A stretch of 64,000 nucleotides of DNA from Curtobacterium sp. MCBD17_032 (GTDB lineage: Bacteria > Actinomycetota > Actinomycetes > Actinomycetales > Microbacteriaceae): NCBI RefSeq assembly GCF_003234855.1, contig NZ_QKTO01000001.1, positions 248,001-312,000 of the forward strand, written 5' to 3'. The position numbers and the translations under genes are program-made. Positions 1 through 7,265 of the stretch are shown in pieces (position 1 is the first letter of the stretch; each line of letters begins with the position of its first letter). A model generated the notes under the pieces. That model did no database searches. It was not told the DNA's origin and saw only the letters and a program-made list of their open reading frames with translations.

Positions 1-771
1 CGCGACGACGTCGTGCTCGCGACGAAGGTCGGCATCGCGAACCCGGACGCCCACGGTGCCGCTCCCCTGTCCGCCGCCGCGATCGACCTATGCGTGCACG
101 CGAGCCTGCGTCGGCTCCGGACGGACCACGTCGACGTGCTCTACCTGCACCAGCCCGACCGTTCGACCCCGCACGAGGAGACGCTCACCGCCGTCCGGAC
201 GCTCGTCGACTCCGGCGCGGTCCGCACGTGGGGCGTCTCGAACCACGCGGCCTGGCAGATCGCGGAACTGCGACACACGGCCTCGGGCCTCGGGCTGGCC
301 GCACCCGTCCTCGGCCAGCAGGTCTACAGCGTCATCGCGACCCGGATCGACGACGAGTACGCCGAGTTTGCCCGGACCGCCGGACTCGGGACGGTCGTCT
401 ACAACCCGCTCGGCGGCGGGCTCCTCACCGGGAAGCACCGCCCGGACGAGCAGCCAGCGGAGGGGCGTTTCGGCTCCTCGCCCCTCGCAGGCATGTACCG
501 CACCCGGTACTGGAACGACGAGGTCTTCGGCGCCGTGGAGCAGCTCCGCGCGGTCGCCGAGGACGCGGGGATGCCGATGGCCGAGCTCGCGCTGCGGTGG
601 ACGATCGGCCGTCCCGTCGTCGACGCGGTCCTGATCGGTGGGTCGCGGGTCGCGAACATCGAGGCGAACCTCGCCGCGCTGGCCGCGGGTGCGCTGCCCG
701 AGGACGTACAGCGGGCCGTCGACGACGTCGCCGCCGCACTGCGTGGTCCGATGCCGGCGTACAACCGCTGA
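1..771 (+). CDS. Aldo/keto reductase, 5' end outside window
   Basis: The frame is open from base 1 to a TGA at 769-771, giving about 256 visible residues; the N-terminus and start codon lie left of the window. Aldo/keto reductases are cytosolic (beta/alpha)8-barrel enzymes that reduce carbonyls with NAD(P)H. Visible family elements in order are YLHQPD (the barrel strand with the active-site His), WGVSNHAAWQI, VVYNPLGGGLLTGKH, and near the C-terminus LIGGSRVANIEANL, the segment that usually holds the cofactor phosphate. It looks closest to the YakC/aldose-dehydrogenase type branch, but the substrate cannot be told. It converges on the leftward aldolase gene, and two hairpins lie between them. 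Confidence 0.9.
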   Translation, partial: RDDVVLATKVGIANPDAHGAAPLSAAAIDLCVHASLRRLRTDHVDVLYLHQPDRSTPHEETLTAVRTLVDSGAVRTWGVSNHAAWQIAELRHTASGLGLAAPVLGQQVYSVIATRIDDEYAEFARTAGLGTVVYNPLGGGLLTGKHRPDEQPAEGRFGSSPLAGMYRTRYWNDEVFGAVEQLRAVAEDAGMPMAELALRWTIGRPVVDAVLIGGSRVANIEANLAALAAGALPEDVQRAVDDVAAALRGPMPAYNR

Positions 772-840
772 CGGCGCGGCGGCGACCGGCGCCCGGCGCC
801 GGTCCCCAGTGCTGCTCGCGTCGCAACCGTGGGACGGACT

Positions 841-871
841 GGAGGCCCGGTGCCAGCTGGCACCGTCCTCC
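841..871. terminator. Hairpin with GGAGGC core, end of aldo/keto reductase
   Basis: The perfect 16-bp palindrome GGTGCCAGCTGGCACC (849-864) is extended by C848/G865 and by outer arms GGAGG (841-845) and CCTCC (867-871). It sits 70 bases past the reductase stop and works as a hairpin on either strand. No T-run follows, which is common in high-GC actinobacteria. Its outer arm belongs to the GGGAGGC repeat family described in the findings. Confidence 0.6.
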
Positions 872-886
872 CTCGCAGGCTCGGTC

Positions 887-934
887 GGCGCGCTCCGCGT
901 GACGCTGGCGCGTCACCGCTGAGCGGAGCGCGCC
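887..934. terminator. Strong two-part hairpin between convergent genes
   Basis: The 12-bp perfect arms GGCGCGCTCCGC (887-898) and GCGGAGCGCGCC (923-934) enclose a second stem, GTGACGC (899-905) and GCGTCAC (910-916), with a TGGC loop and a 6-nt bulge. It lies 32 bases beyond the stop of the leftward aldolase gene and is the likely terminator of the sialidase-like operon. Confidence 0.7.
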
Positions 935-966
935 CGTCCGTCTCGTGGTCGCGGCGGTGCGGCGCC

Positions 967-1863
967 TCAGCCCATGCCGGCCGCCTGGTCGGCGCGGACC
1001 GTCTCCGCGATCTTCGCGAGGGCCGCGTCCCCCAGCAGGTTGAAGGGCGCGCGGCAGGGGCCGACGGCCTCGCCGGCGGCGTTCGTGGCCGCCTTGACGA
1101 TCGTGTTCGGGTTGCCGAGCGAGAAGAGGTTGCGCAGCGGCCGGATGGATGCCTGGGCCGCGCGCGCACCCTCGAGGTCACCCGCCGCCCACTTCCGGGT
1201 GATGTCGACCATGGTGCGGGGGTAGACGTTCGCGACGGCCGTGATGCCGCCCGCGCCGCCGGCCTGCAGCGTCGGCAGGACCAGCGAGTCGGTCCCGGCG
1301 AGCACCGCGAAGTGCTCGGGATCGGTGAGCTCGATGAGCTGCAGGATCGCGTCGAAGTTGCCCGAGGAGTCCTTCACGCCGGCGATGTTGTCGATCTCCG
1401 CCAGCCGGGCGACGGTCGCGGGGCTGATGGTGTTCCCGGTGCGAGCGGGGATGTTGTAGATGAGCACCGGGATGTCGACGGCCTCGGCGACCACGGCGAA
1501 GTGCCGGTACAGCTCGTCCTGCGACGCAGCCGCGAAGTAGGGCGTGATGACGGACAGCACGTCGGCGCCCGCTGCCTGCATGCGCTTGGCGATCCGCACG
1601 GTCTCCCTCGTCCCGACGGCACCGGCGCCGCCGTAGACCGGCACGCGGCCCGCAGTGGCGTCGACGACCGCCTCGAGGACGGCGAGGCGCTCGTCCTCCG
1701 TCTGCTGGAAGAACTCGCCGTTCGTCCCGAGGCAGAAGACGCCGTCGGCACCGGCTCGGACGGCGCGGTCGGTGTGCGCACGCATCTGGTCGAGGTTGAG
1801 CGACTCGTCGTCGTGGAACGGGGTGACGAGGGCGTGGATGCTGCCGCGGATCGTGGTGGTCAC
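967..1863 (-). CDS. DapA/NanA-family class I aldolase
   Basis: This 298-residue cytosolic enzyme belongs to the dihydrodipicolinate synthase/N-acetylneuraminate lyase family, which cleaves or forms 2-keto acids through a lysine Schiff base. The full-length barrel shows GTNGE (residues 46-50, the carboxylate-binding loop), the catalytic Tyr in IYNIPARTG (about 136) and the Schiff-base lysine in GVKDSS (Lys164). It starts with GTG at 1863, with AAGGAG about 10 nt upstream. It is the last gene of a leftward operon with a sialidase-like protein, a permease and a VOC protein. That context argues for a catabolic lyase (sialic acid or another keto-deoxy acid) rather than lysine synthesis; this is inference. 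No nanE, nanK or nag genes are nearby. Confidence 0.88.
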   Translation of the reverse strand: MTTTIRGSIHALVTPFHDDESLNLDQMRAHTDRAVRAGADGVFCLGTNGEFFQQTEDERLAVLEAVVDATAGRVPVYGGAGAVGTRETVRIAKRMQAAGADVLSVITPYFAAASQDELYRHFAVVAEAVDIPVLIYNIPARTGNTISPATVARLAEIDNIAGVKDSSGNFDAILQLIELTDPEHFAVLAGTDSLVLPTLQAGGAGGITAVANVYPRTMVDITRKWAAGDLEGARAAQASIRPLRNLFSLGNPNTIVKAATNAAGEAVGPCRAPFNLLGDAALAKIAETVRADQAAGMG

Positions 1864-1909
1864 TTCAGGTGCTCCTTGTGGGCGGGGTGGCCTGGCGGCC
1901 GGTGGGAGG

Positions 1910-2266
1910 TCAGGGGCGGGGCTGCTGCATCACGTGGACGGCGAAGCCGCCGAACTCACCCGCGAGGTAGATGTTCTGCAGACGCCCGTCGTCGAAGTGG
2001 GCTGCCGTTCCCTGGTCGAAGCCGAAGCCCTTCGCGGTGAGCTCCTCGACCGCTGCCTCGAGGTCACCGGTCGACATCCCGATGTGACCGTGCGTCCCGA
2101 GGTACTGCGAACGTACGCACTCGAAGAAGGTGCCGGCGAACGCGGACTTCTTCCCCTGGCGGGGATCGAGGTTGAACATGAGGCAGAAGAGGTCACACAG
2201 TTCCTGCGCGGCTGCTGCGTCAGAGTTGTTGATGCCCACGTGCGCGAGCTCGAAGGTGTTCTCCAT
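1910..2266 (-). CDS. VOC (glyoxalase/bleomycin-resistance fold) protein
   Basis: This 118-residue single-domain protein has the vicinal-oxygen-chelate fold. It opens with the typical first strand 'AHVGINNSD', a helix 'AAQELCDLFCLMF' and later 'HIGMSTGDLEAAVEEL', ending in a strand 'GGFAVHVMQQ'. VOC proteins are usually small metal-dependent lyases, isomerases or dioxygenases, or binding proteins. The start ATG at 2266 is preceded by GGAGAA at 6-7 nt. It lies 13 bases downstream of the permease gene and 46 bases upstream of the aldolase, so it is almost certainly co-transcribed. Its step in the pathway is unknown; an epimerase or isomerase acting on the released sugar acid would fit. Confidence 0.8.
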   Translation of the reverse strand: MENTFELAHVGINNSDAAAAQELCDLFCLMFNLDPRQGKKSAFAGTFFECVRSQYLGTHGHIGMSTGDLEAAVEELTAKGFGFDQGTAAHFDDGRLQNIYLAGEFGGFAVHVMQQPRP

Positions 2267-2279
2267 GTCGGGTTCTCCG

Positions 2280-3719
2280 TCACATCGGGAAGAGGAGGAG
2301 CGCGCCGGCGGTCAGGGCCAGCAGGCGGATGACGTACATCGGGATCGTGAACTTCCAGAACTGGATGAGCGAGTACTTCCCGACGCCCATCACCATCGCG
2401 GGCAGCCCGTCGATCGGCAAGAAGTGGCCGTTCCAGCCGGAGATGACGATGGCGACCGCAGCGGCCGCGGGGTTGAGCCCCAGGCTGACGCAGGTCGCGA
2501 TCGCCAGTGGCGCGAAGACGTACACCGTGCCGATCGTCGACCCCGTGAGGGTCGCGAGGACGCTCGTCAGGACGCAGAACGCGAACACCAGCAGGAAGGG
2601 ACTGACGTCGCCGCCGAGCAGCCCGGCGACCGATTTGCCGACGAGCTTCGTGAGCCCCGTCGCGCCGAGCGCCTCCGCGATGCCGATGACGCCCGCGGAC
2701 ATGATGATGATCGGCTGGCTGATCGCGTCGCGGATCTCGGTGAAGTCGAGGACCCGCGTGATGAGCAGGACCGCGACGGCGAGTCCCGTGATCGCGTAGC
2801 CCGCGTCACCGATGGAGCTGTACGAGATCATCCCGGCGATGGCCAGGACGAAGCAGAAGTACGTCGCCAGCTGCTTCCGGCGGTCGAGCCTCGGCGCGGC
2901 CACGGTCGCGGTCGCGCTCGACGCGGCGATCGCGGTCGCGTTCGCCTCGGCGGCGTGCGGGCCCGGTGCCGCGGGGTCGGTCGCCGTGTCGGCGTGCACC
3001 CCGGAGGCGTCCGTTCCGGCTGCGGCGGTCGTGCGCGCACCGGCCAAGGCCGGCTCCTTCGCCCCGGTCGGGGTCGCCGTGCCGGTCTCGTCGTCCGTGA
3101 TCGCGTGGTCGGGCAGCATCCGGTACGCGATGAGGCACCAGATCAGGAACCCGAGGCTGAGCACGAGGTTGACGATCGAGAACCGCACCAGGTCGATGTT
3201 CTCCCGGACGCCGGCCGCCTCGAGCACCGCGACGACGATGCCGTACTGCAGCGCCACGTTGAAGGGGAGCATCGGGTGGTTCGCGGCGAAGCCGGCCGGC
3301 ATGAGGACCTTCGACGGCGGCAGCTTCTTGTTGTAGGCGAGCGTCGACAGGAGGCCGATGACGAGGACGTAGTAGGCCGTGGACCCCGTGCCGAAGATGC
3401 TGCAGCCCAGCATGACGAACACGACGATGAGGACGTAGGCCCGGAACCCGCCCTTCGTCCCGAGTCGGGTGATCATGCGTTTGAAGCCCGAGACGAGGTC
3501 GGTCTTCTGCAACGCGGCGATCACCGCCATGAACGAGGCGAGCATGATGATCGTCGCGTTCGCGAACCCGCTGAAGGCGACGTTGATCGGGACGACGTTG
3601 AACACCACCATGAGGAGGCAGGCGATCAGGGGCGGGACGCCGAACGGCAGGCGGTCGATCATGATCAGCACGATCATGAGGACGGTGATCGCGAGTGCGA
3701 AGACCATGGGGAGGGTCAT
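2280..3719 (-). CDS. SLC13/CitMHS-like anion permease
   Basis: This is a 479-residue inner-membrane transporter with roughly 11-12 hydrophobic segments in two halves. Between them (about residues 210-270) lies a long Ala/Thr-rich hydrophilic loop. The repeated motifs 'GTGSTAYYVLVIG' in the first half and 'TLTGSTIGTVYVFAPLAIA' in the second match the paired substrate-binding loops of divalent-anion:sodium or citrate symporters. The start ATG overlaps the stop of the sialidase-like gene by 4 bases (ATGA), showing tight coupling. Uptake of an acidic sugar or keto acid for the neighbouring aldolase is the natural inference. The Ala-rich loop is longer than usual for the family. Confidence 0.85.
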   Translation of the reverse strand: MTLPMVFALAITVLMIVLIMIDRLPFGVPPLIACLLMVVFNVVPINVAFSGFANATIIMLASFMAVIAALQKTDLVSGFKRMITRLGTKGGFRAYVLIVVFVMLGCSIFGTGSTAYYVLVIGLLSTLAYNKKLPPSKVLMPAGFAANHPMLPFNVALQYGIVVAVLEAAGVRENIDLVRFSIVNLVLSLGFLIWCLIAYRMLPDHAITDDETGTATPTGAKEPALAGARTTAAAGTDASGVHADTATDPAAPGPHAAEANATAIAASSATATVAAPRLDRRKQLATYFCFVLAIAGMISYSSIGDAGYAITGLAVAVLLITRVLDFTEIRDAISQPIIIMSAGVIGIAEALGATGLTKLVGKSVAGLLGGDVSPFLLVFAFCVLTSVLATLTGSTIGTVYVFAPLAIATCVSLGLNPAAAAVAIVISGWNGHFLPIDGLPAMVMGVGKYSLIQFWKFTIPMYVIRLLALTAGALLLFPM

Positions 3720-4963
3720 GCTCGCTGCTCCTTCGCAGAGAGGGCCGGACCGGCGGAGGTGGACGGCGTCGACACGATCGTCGCGAGGACGTCAGCTGGC
3801 AGGTACACGTGCTTGATCGACTTGCGGTGCCAGGTGTAGGCGATGTGCAGTCCCCCCGCCGGGTCGGGGAGCACGGAGGGGTACGACAGCTCGCGGTTGA
3901 TGCCGTCGCGGCTGTTGTTCGAGAGGCAGTACCCGTCGCCGTTCTCGATGTCGTAGGCGGTCGGCCAGGAGCGCCCGTCGGGGCTGGAGACGACGAGCGT
4001 CATCGGTGCGCGCGGGGCACCCCAGAACGCGCTGGGTCCGTCGGCGTCGAGCGACGGTTCCGCGACCGGCGGAACACCGTCGGCCGCATCGGCCGCCAGG
4101 CCGTCGTCGTCGATCTCGTCGTACAGGGAGACCCGGCGGCTCGTCGCGTCGTCCTTGCTCGCGTGGTTCATCACCATCGCGATCCGACCGTCGTCGAGTG
4201 CGCGCGCCTGGATGGACGAATTGTTGTTCGGGAGGTCGATCGGCCGGCACGGCTCCCACGTCATCCCGCCGTCCGTCGACGACGACTCGTACACGTGGTC
4301 CGCCCAGCGGGAGCGGAAGCACGCCCAGAGCACGCCGTCCTCGCGCGGCACGATGTCCATGTGCACGCACCCGCTCGACTCGGGAACGGCGACCTCGGAC
4401 CAGGTCTCCCCGGTGTCGTCCGAGTACCAGACCGACGCGGTGTCGTCGTTGCCGACCCACTTCTCCCCGGGGACGGTCCGGCAGTTGAACACCGGCAGCA
4501 GGATCCGACCGCTCTCGAGCACGACGGGGGTCTGCCGCACGAACACGCCGACGGGCGCGTCGTCGCCGAGGAGCGCCGTCGGGTCGCTCCAGGTCACGCC
4601 GCCATCGAGGGAGGTCCGCCGCCGCACCTCGGAGGTGTCCTGGTTGCCGGCGATCTGTGCGGTGTAGAGCAACCAGACGGCGCCGTCCGGCGCGGTGAAG
4701 AGGATCGGGTTCTGCTCGGAACGCGCAGAGTCGGAGCTCAGCTGCACCGGGTCGAGCCAGCGGTCCGTCCCGGCGGGGAGCCGCGACAGGTGGACGGAGA
4801 TGTCGGAGACGCCTTCCTGCGTGCCACCGAACCACACACAGGCGAGGTCTCCCCCGGGCAGGAAGGCGAGGTTCGCCGCGTGACACTGCACCGTCGGTGT
4901 GGGTAGGAGCGCTTCGGCGCCCCCGTCGGACCGGGCTCGCAAGAGCCCATCGAAGTCACTCAT
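3716..4963 (-). CDS. BNR/Asp-box sialidase-family protein, no signal peptide
   Basis: This 415-residue six-bladed propeller protein of the sialidase superfamily has Asp boxes SLDGGVTW (118-125), SDDTGETW (181-188) and STDGGMTW (229-236). Its family-typical C-terminal segment contains 'ELSYPSVLPDPAGG' and 'AYTWHRKSIKH'. Classical sialidases release terminal sialic acids from glycans outside the cell. This one lacks any N-terminal hydrophobic stretch, so it should act in the cytosol, perhaps on an imported oligosaccharide or another acid glycoside. It starts with ATG at 4963, with GGAGGA 7 nt upstream. It is the first gene of a four-gene operon, overlapping the permease by 4 bases. The upstream 460 bp hold operator-like palindromes. 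Confidence 0.85.
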   Translation of the reverse strand: MSDFDGLLRARSDGGAEALLPTPTVQCHAANLAFLPGGDLACVWFGGTQEGVSDISVHLSRLPAGTDRWLDPVQLSSDSARSEQNPILFTAPDGAVWLLYTAQIAGNQDTSEVRRRTSLDGGVTWSDPTALLGDDAPVGVFVRQTPVVLESGRILLPVFNCRTVPGEKWVGNDDTASVWYSDDTGETWSEVAVPESSGCVHMDIVPREDGVLWACFRSRWADHVYESSSTDGGMTWEPCRPIDLPNNNSSIQARALDDGRIAMVMNHASKDDATSRRVSLYDEIDDDGLAADAADGVPPVAEPSLDADGPSAFWGAPRAPMTLVVSSPDGRSWPTAYDIENGDGYCLSNNSRDGINRELSYPSVLPDPAGGLHIAYTWHRKSIKHVYLPADVLATIVSTPSTSAGPALSAKEQRA

Positions 4964-4995
4964 GCGGGGGTCCTCCAGTCGACGATGACGGTGGG

Positions 4996-5010
4996 CACCA
5001 GTACCTGGTG
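4996..5010. promoter_or_regulatory. Operator-like inverted repeat CACCAG-TAC-CTGGTG
   Basis: Perfect 6-bp arms are separated by TAC, 33 bases upstream of the sialidase-like start codon. The position suits repression of the operon by a local GntR- or LacI-type regulator. None is encoded directly beside it; the nearest regulator in the window is the GntR gene at 10605. Confidence 0.4.
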
Positions 5011-5033
5011 CAGTTCTTCAGTGAACGTCCCTT

Positions 5034-5081
5034 GCAACCCGCGGCGTTCGACCCCGGAAGGGTCCTCGTGGCTCGGGTTGC
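5034..5081. repeat. Nested inverted repeat in the leader region
   Basis: Outer arms GCAACCCG (5034-5041) and CGGGTTGC (5074-5081) enclose inner arms GACCC (5050-5054) and GGGTC (5060-5064). If the leftward operon is transcribed from further upstream, this could fold in its 5' leader; otherwise it may be a protein site or a terminator remnant. It does not meet tRNA geometry. Confidence 0.4.
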
Positions 5082-5126
5082 GAGGAGGTCAGTCTGCCAG
5101 GATTGCTCGAAGCGCGCAATATCTAT

Positions 5127-5149
5127 GCGCACAACATGCACAAGTGCGC
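5127..5149. promoter_or_regulatory. Operator-like inverted repeat, GCGCAC-N11-GTGCGC
   Basis: Six-base perfect arms with an 11-base spacer form a 23-bp site of the size bound by dimeric HTH repressors. It lies beside the only AT-rich patch in the region, where a promoter would be expected. Regulator identity is unknown. Confidence 0.35.
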
Positions 5150-5423
5150 CTCCATTCGGCGAGATGGGGATCAGGCCGCTCGGAACGCGCGACTGAAGAC
5201 AAGCACGTCCGACCCGGCGGTCGAGGCGGTCGTCGCGTCACCGGCCGGACCCGCCGGAGCCCGGAGACGACCTTTCGACGCGAGCGTCCGATCAGATGTC
5301 TCGGTTGCTCAGTAGTGCAGCGTTGGAGGTGTGCCTCAACGCCCCAGGCTTCAGAGCTGTCCACAGTGTTGCGTCGGGGTCCGTATCCGGTCTTCTGCAC
5401 CACATCCGTGCGAGGGTCGAGCC

Positions 5424-6287
5424 ATGCTGCACCACCAGACCGCCGTCATCGCCGGCTGCGGCGACCTCGGCACCGAGGCCGCCCTCCGCTTCGCCGACCT
5501 CGCGTACCGCGTCGTCGGACTCCGTCGTCGCGCGGAACTCCTGCCCGCACCGATCGAGGGCCGGAGCACCGACCTTCGCCAGGACGTGCCCGAGATCGAC
5601 GCCGACACCGCGATCGTCGTCGTCGCCCTGGCCGCGGGCAGCCGGGACCCGGACGAGTACCGGGCGACCTACGTCGACGGCCTGCGGAACGTGCTGGACG
5701 GCATCGACCGCTCGGGTGCGACGCCGCGGATCGTCGTGGTGTCCTCCACGGCGGTCTACGACGTGTCGGACGGCAGCGTCGTCACCGAGGAGACCCCGGC
5801 GACCGGCGGGACGCCCACGGCGGAGGTCCTCGTGGAGGCCGAAGCGCTCCTCCGTGAGCGAGCCCCGGAGGCGGTGCTCCTCCGCCTCTCAGGGATCTAC
5901 GGGCCCGGGCGTGAGCGGCTCATCGACCAGGTGCGCTCCGGCACCGCCCGACTCGCGCCGACTACGGGAGCATCTCCCCACACGAACCGCATCCACCGCG
6001 ACGACGCCGCGGCCGCGATCGTGCACCTGGCGACGCTCGAGGACCCCGCGCCCACCTACCTCGGCACCGACGACGAGCCGGTCCGGCTCGACGACGTCCT
6101 CCGGTTCCTCGCCGACGAACTGGAGGCACCGGTCCCGGAGTCCGGACCGGCGTCCGACCGGCGGGCGGGTGGCGACAAGCGGCTGTCGAACGCGCTGCTC
6201 CGGTCCACCGGCTTCACCTTCCGGTACCCGACGTTCCGCGAGGGCTACCGCGCGGTGCTGGCCGGCGAGGGCGAAGACCACCCCTGA
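5424..6287 (+). CDS. NAD(P)-binding Rossmann epimerase/dehydratase-like protein
   Basis: This cytosolic protein of 287 residues begins 'AVIAGCGDLGTEAALRF', a variant GxxGxxG dinucleotide-binding loop. 'VVVSSTAVYDVS' contains the Ser and Tyr of the SDR active-site region, and 'YGPGRERLIDQV' and 'NRIHRDDAAAAI' are typical of atypical/extended SDRs of the YeeZ-like type. ATG at 5424 is chosen because the dinucleotide strand starts just after it and GAGGG lies 8 nt upstream; an earlier in-frame ATG (5331) would add 31 residues of poor sequence. The gene is monocistronic and converges on the bacteriocin-like pair. The substrate is unknown. Confidence 0.82.
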   Translation: MLHHQTAVIAGCGDLGTEAALRFADLAYRVVGLRRRAELLPAPIEGRSTDLRQDVPEIDADTAIVVVALAAGSRDPDEYRATYVDGLRNVLDGIDRSGATPRIVVVSSTAVYDVSDGSVVTEETPATGGTPTAEVLVEAEALLRERAPEAVLLRLSGIYGPGRERLIDQVRSGTARLAPTTGASPHTNRIHRDDAAAAIVHLATLEDPAPTYLGTDDEPVRLDDVLRFLADELEAPVPESGPASDRRAGGDKRLSNALLRSTGFTFRYPTFREGYRAVLAGEGEDHP

Positions 6288-6337
6288 GTCCTGAGAAGGG
6301 CAACGCTGGCGGAGCAACGGGATCGAGCCGTTCCGGA

Positions 6338-6565
6338 TCACCGACGGCATCTGTGCATCCACAACGAGCCGGGAACCCCGACCCCGACGGCACCCCAGCA
6401 GAGGGCATCGCCGATGTGCATCATCTGCTCCCAGGTGGGAGAGCCCTCCTCGAACACGAGCGCCCAGCCGTACGAAGCGATGCCCGCTCCGACCAGCCCT
6501 GCGATCCCGGCGATGATCATCGCTTCGAGGACGCGGACAGACCTGTCGCTCGCTCGATCGGTCAC
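6338..6565 (-). CDS. Small two-helix membrane protein, candidate immunity protein
   Basis: This is a 75-residue protein with two hydrophobic segments, about 15-38 (AMIIAGIAGLVGAG region) and 53-69 (GDALCWGAVGVGVPG), separated by an acidic, Trp-containing loop. The GTG start at 6565-6563 overlaps the stop of the preceding secreted-peptide gene in a GTGA arrangement, so translation is coupled. Small membrane proteins placed directly behind bacteriocin genes are often immunity factors; that function is inferred from position and topology only. No family was recognised. The codon choice is less G/C-biased than that of flanking genes. Confidence 0.6.
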   Translation of the reverse strand: MTDRASDRSVRVLEAMIIAGIAGLVGAGIASYGWALVFEEGSPTWEQMMHIGDALCWGAVGVGVPGSLWMHRCRR

Positions 6566-7171
6566 TGCGACGCGCACCACGGTGCACCCACTGGCAGGAC
6601 GTGGAAGCCGATTCCCCGACCCTTCGCGTTGCAGTACGCGATGGCGGCGGACCCGATGGTCAGGATCCCAGCAGCGATGCCCGCAGCAGCCGCTCCGATG
6701 CCGGTCGCTCCTGTGATGAACCCGACGATGGCCGCGACTCCAGCTCCGCCAGCCAGCACCGAGACGATCTTGTTCGCGTTGCAGGAGTTGAGGTACATGT
6801 TGGCCTGGAGGCCGGTGACATCTGCCGAGTTGCGCCCGGAACACCGCAGTTCCTCCGGCTCCTGCTCGGAGCCGGTCGACGTCCGATGCCGGTACCTGGA
6901 CGTCCCGGGTCCGCCCACCGGCCGCCAGGTACCCGGCGGCGAAGTCGACGACGTCGACCTCCACAGCACCAGCACTGCGGGCCTTCTGAGCGTCGAACAC
7001 GTGGCTGCTCTCGTCGACTCCAGCCAGGAGTGCAGCAGTCCGGTGTTCGATGTCGGCCGACCCACCTTGTGCCGCCGAATCCATCGACACCGCCGAGGCC
7101 GGCGTCGTCGATGTCAGGAGGCTCGTGGAGAGCAGGATCACGGAGGCAGCAGCGACCAGAGCGAGTTCCAT
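6562..7171 (-). pseudogene. Bacteriocin-like secreted peptide gene with one frameshift
   Basis: Reading from ATG 7171 gives 101 residues: a signal-peptide-like start (hydrophobic 'LALVAAASVILL', Ala-rich site near TTPASA, though with no N-terminal Lys/Arg) and a hydrophilic region ending 'PASDVDRL'. Skipping one C at 6868 continues from 6867 to the stop at 6562 for 101 more residues, 202 in all. The C-terminal part has 'LNSCNANKIVSVLAGG', a Gly/Ala-rich hydrophobic stretch, 'AIAYCNAKGRG' and the ending 'GAPWCASQ'. Cys fall at about 110, 130, 180 and 199. GGAAAGGA precedes the ATG. Such a Cys-framed hydrophobic tail resembles actinobacterial bacteriocin-like precursors. The extra base may be a sequencing error, a real mutation or +1 recoding. 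GCT, GGA, ACA and CCA codons, rare in neighbours, suggest acquisition. Confidence 0.55.
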
Positions 7172-7208
7172 CGGTTCCTTTCCGGGTGCAGCCGTTGCAT
7201 CCGGATCG

Positions 7209-7238
7209 AGCCTGACCGCTGCGCCGGCAACATGTCAA
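7209..7238 (-). promoter_or_regulatory. Promoter TTGACA-18-CAGGCT of the bacteriocin-like gene
   Basis: On the minus strand TTGACA (7238-7233) is followed after 18 bases by CAGGCT (7214-7209), about 37 bases before the ATG. It is the only consensus -35 hexamer I noticed in the window, where most promoters show only a -10 box. It supports an active, separately transcribed gene. Confidence 0.55.
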
Positions 7239-7265
7239 ACATCGGAAACACGACATTGCGGTTCT

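Larger units (their letters stand above)
4964..5423. promoter_or_regulatory. 460-bp divergent control region
   Basis: This is the longest stretch in the window without a gene. It separates the leftward sialidase-like operon from the rightward Rossmann-protein gene. It contains the hyphenated palindromes CACCAG/CTGGTG (4996-5010), GCAACCCG/CGGGTTGC (5034-5081, with a nested GACCC/GGGTC) and GCGCAC/GTGCGC (5127-5149), plus an AT-rich patch around 5118-5126. Nothing resembling a tRNA or a coding frame with a good ribosome site was seen. From about 5160 to 5420 I see no structured element apart from the GAGGG ribosome site at 5412. Confidence 0.6.

Noticed and set aside
5034..5081. Possible tRNA or tRNA fragment in the sialidase-like control region
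   Set aside because: A GTTCGA string and paired ends exist, but there is no 5-bp T stem, anticodon arm or acceptor stem of the right spacing.
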